The notes beneath the pieces were generated by a model. That model was not told where the DNA came from. It did no database searches and saw only the letters and a list, made by a program, of their open reading frames with translations. DNA of 64,000 nt from Paenibacillus sp. V4I3 (GTDB lineage Bacteria; Bacillota; Bacilli; Paenibacillales; NBRC-103111): contig NZ_JAUSZA010000001.1 in the NCBI RefSeq assembly GCF_030817215.1, forward strand, positions 3,446,501 to 3,510,500. The letters run 5' to 3'. The position numbers and the translations under genes are program-made. Shown one piece after another: positions 63,287-64,000 of this stretch (position 1 is the first letter of the stretch; each line of letters begins with the position of its first letter).

Positions 63287-64000
63287 TTATGATTCAGCCT
63301 CAAATACCACATTCGAAAGTTGTTTCAATCTATGCGGATACGTATGCTCCTGCAATGTTCAAAGAAGCCCCCTTAAAGCGATCGTATTTCGTCCCTTCTC
63401 ATGGATGTGGTAATATCGTATTTTTTCGATCAGATCCGCAGGAGACGAGTAGGTTTCGATTTCTTTTCCAACCGTATAATTGCGAACCAATTCCTCTCGT
63501 ACATCCGTAAGCTGAAAAGTACCGCATGCCGCGATTTCGAACGTTCTCGGATTGATAGAATGAGTGGGTAGTCTTCTGCTGTTCTTGTTGAATAGGGTCA
63601 CATCGTCGAATGCCCTGTGATTGTTGATTGCGATTTTTGATGCATTCAAGCATCGTGCGGATTGTTCAGGTGAAAATACCTCCAACCGGATTTTATCGGA
63701 TAACAACTTGGAATGAACTATGCTCTCCCAGCCCTGGCCTACAATTAGGGTTTGATATCGATTCAATTCGTGAGCGATTTGGTCAAAGAAAGCAATTCTG
63801 TTATGCCATTCCGTACCCAAAAAATAAACATCTACATTTTTAGGTATTTCTTCGTCCCGATGAATATCGCCGTATTGACAGCAAGCGGTAAATAGTGAAC
63901 TTGACTGTAACCCAATGACTTATAAAAAGCACGCAGCTGATTTCTTGCGTAAAAATATAGTCGTAATGGGAAGCAACTCCTGCCGTTACATCGGTATTTC
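63287..64000 (-). pseudogene. Broken CgeB-like glycosyltransferase, continues past right edge
   Basis: Minus strand from the edge: VTAGVASHYDYIFTQEISCV, frameshift, FYKSLGYSQVHYLPLAVNTA, a second frameshift (one T missing near 63870), then NVDVYFLGTEWHNRIAFFDQ ... SINPRTFEIAACGTFQLTDV ... ALRGLL, TGA at ~63356, and in the same frame TLQEHTYPHRLKQLSNVVFE to the stop at 63287. It is a close paralogue of the intact gene at 52782. Three or more inactivating changes. Confidence 0.8.

Overview
The window looks like a Paenibacillus-type Firmicute. The evidence is AGGAGG ribosome-binding sites, YesM/YesN-style two-component regulators, LplB/YtcP-style sugar permeases with no ATPase gene of their own, very large multimodular secreted carbohydrate-active proteins, and collagen-like/CgeB-like spore-surface genes. 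No rRNA or tRNA was seen, and the species cannot be named from the sequence.

Region 1 (1-43150) is an ordered Gram-positive polysaccharide-utilisation locus, with all intact genes on the + strand. Five secreted proteins share an alginate-lyase-type (alpha/alpha toroid) catalytic domain with a GRDQAH or GRDQDH motif: 1-5562 (cut by the left edge), 5746-11511, 11742-13811, 33830-39463 and 39604-43107. Between them lie a GH50/agarase-like GH-A enzyme without signal peptide (13998), a YesM/YesN pair (16222, 17970), a first ABC importer (lipoprotein plus two permeases, 19540-23296), a membrane-anchored AraC regulator (24024), a cytoplasmic heparinase II/III-like lyase (26531) and a second ABC importer (30126-33677). 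The logic is: secreted lyases cut an acidic polysaccharide, two importers bring in unsaturated oligosaccharides, cytoplasmic lyase and hydrolase finish the job, and the two regulators sense the sugar. Fragments of a discoidin domain and of a GH51-like arabinofuranosidase (23.3-24.0 kb) show that further carbohydrate genes have been lost.

Region 2 (about 43.15-64 kb) is a mosaic of decayed mobile elements and cell- or spore-surface genes. A conserved ~115-residue N-terminal domain is followed by a Gly-Pro-Gln collagen stalk and a changeable head: LVIVD-like repeats (43686), five-bladed-propeller-like (46856), BclB-like (54018 remnant), none (58295), or a very long pure collagen array (58830). 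Three of these genes have been cut by or fused to insertion-sequence fragments, and two carry a CAA-to-TAA nonsense change in the collagen repeat. Interspersed are genes typical of glycan decoration: DegT aminotransferase, PglD-type acyltransferase, CgeB-like glycosyltransferase (one intact, one broken at the right edge), a WbsX/GH99-like protein, a methyltransferase and a broken GT4 glycosyltransferase. I infer that they decorate the collagen-like surface proteins.

The debris includes IS66 (two halves with matching inverted ends about 6 kb apart), two IS3-type remnants, IS4/IS701-type and IS5/IS1182-type transposase remnants, and a serine-recombinase fragment. There is also a 3' fragment of nuoN whose terminator is followed exactly by the 5' end of a probable group IIC intron. 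Four copies of a terminator-like repeat with a conserved leader lie in the gene-poor stretch 44.8-46.2 kb, together with a 25-codon ORF that has a good promoter and ribosome-binding site.
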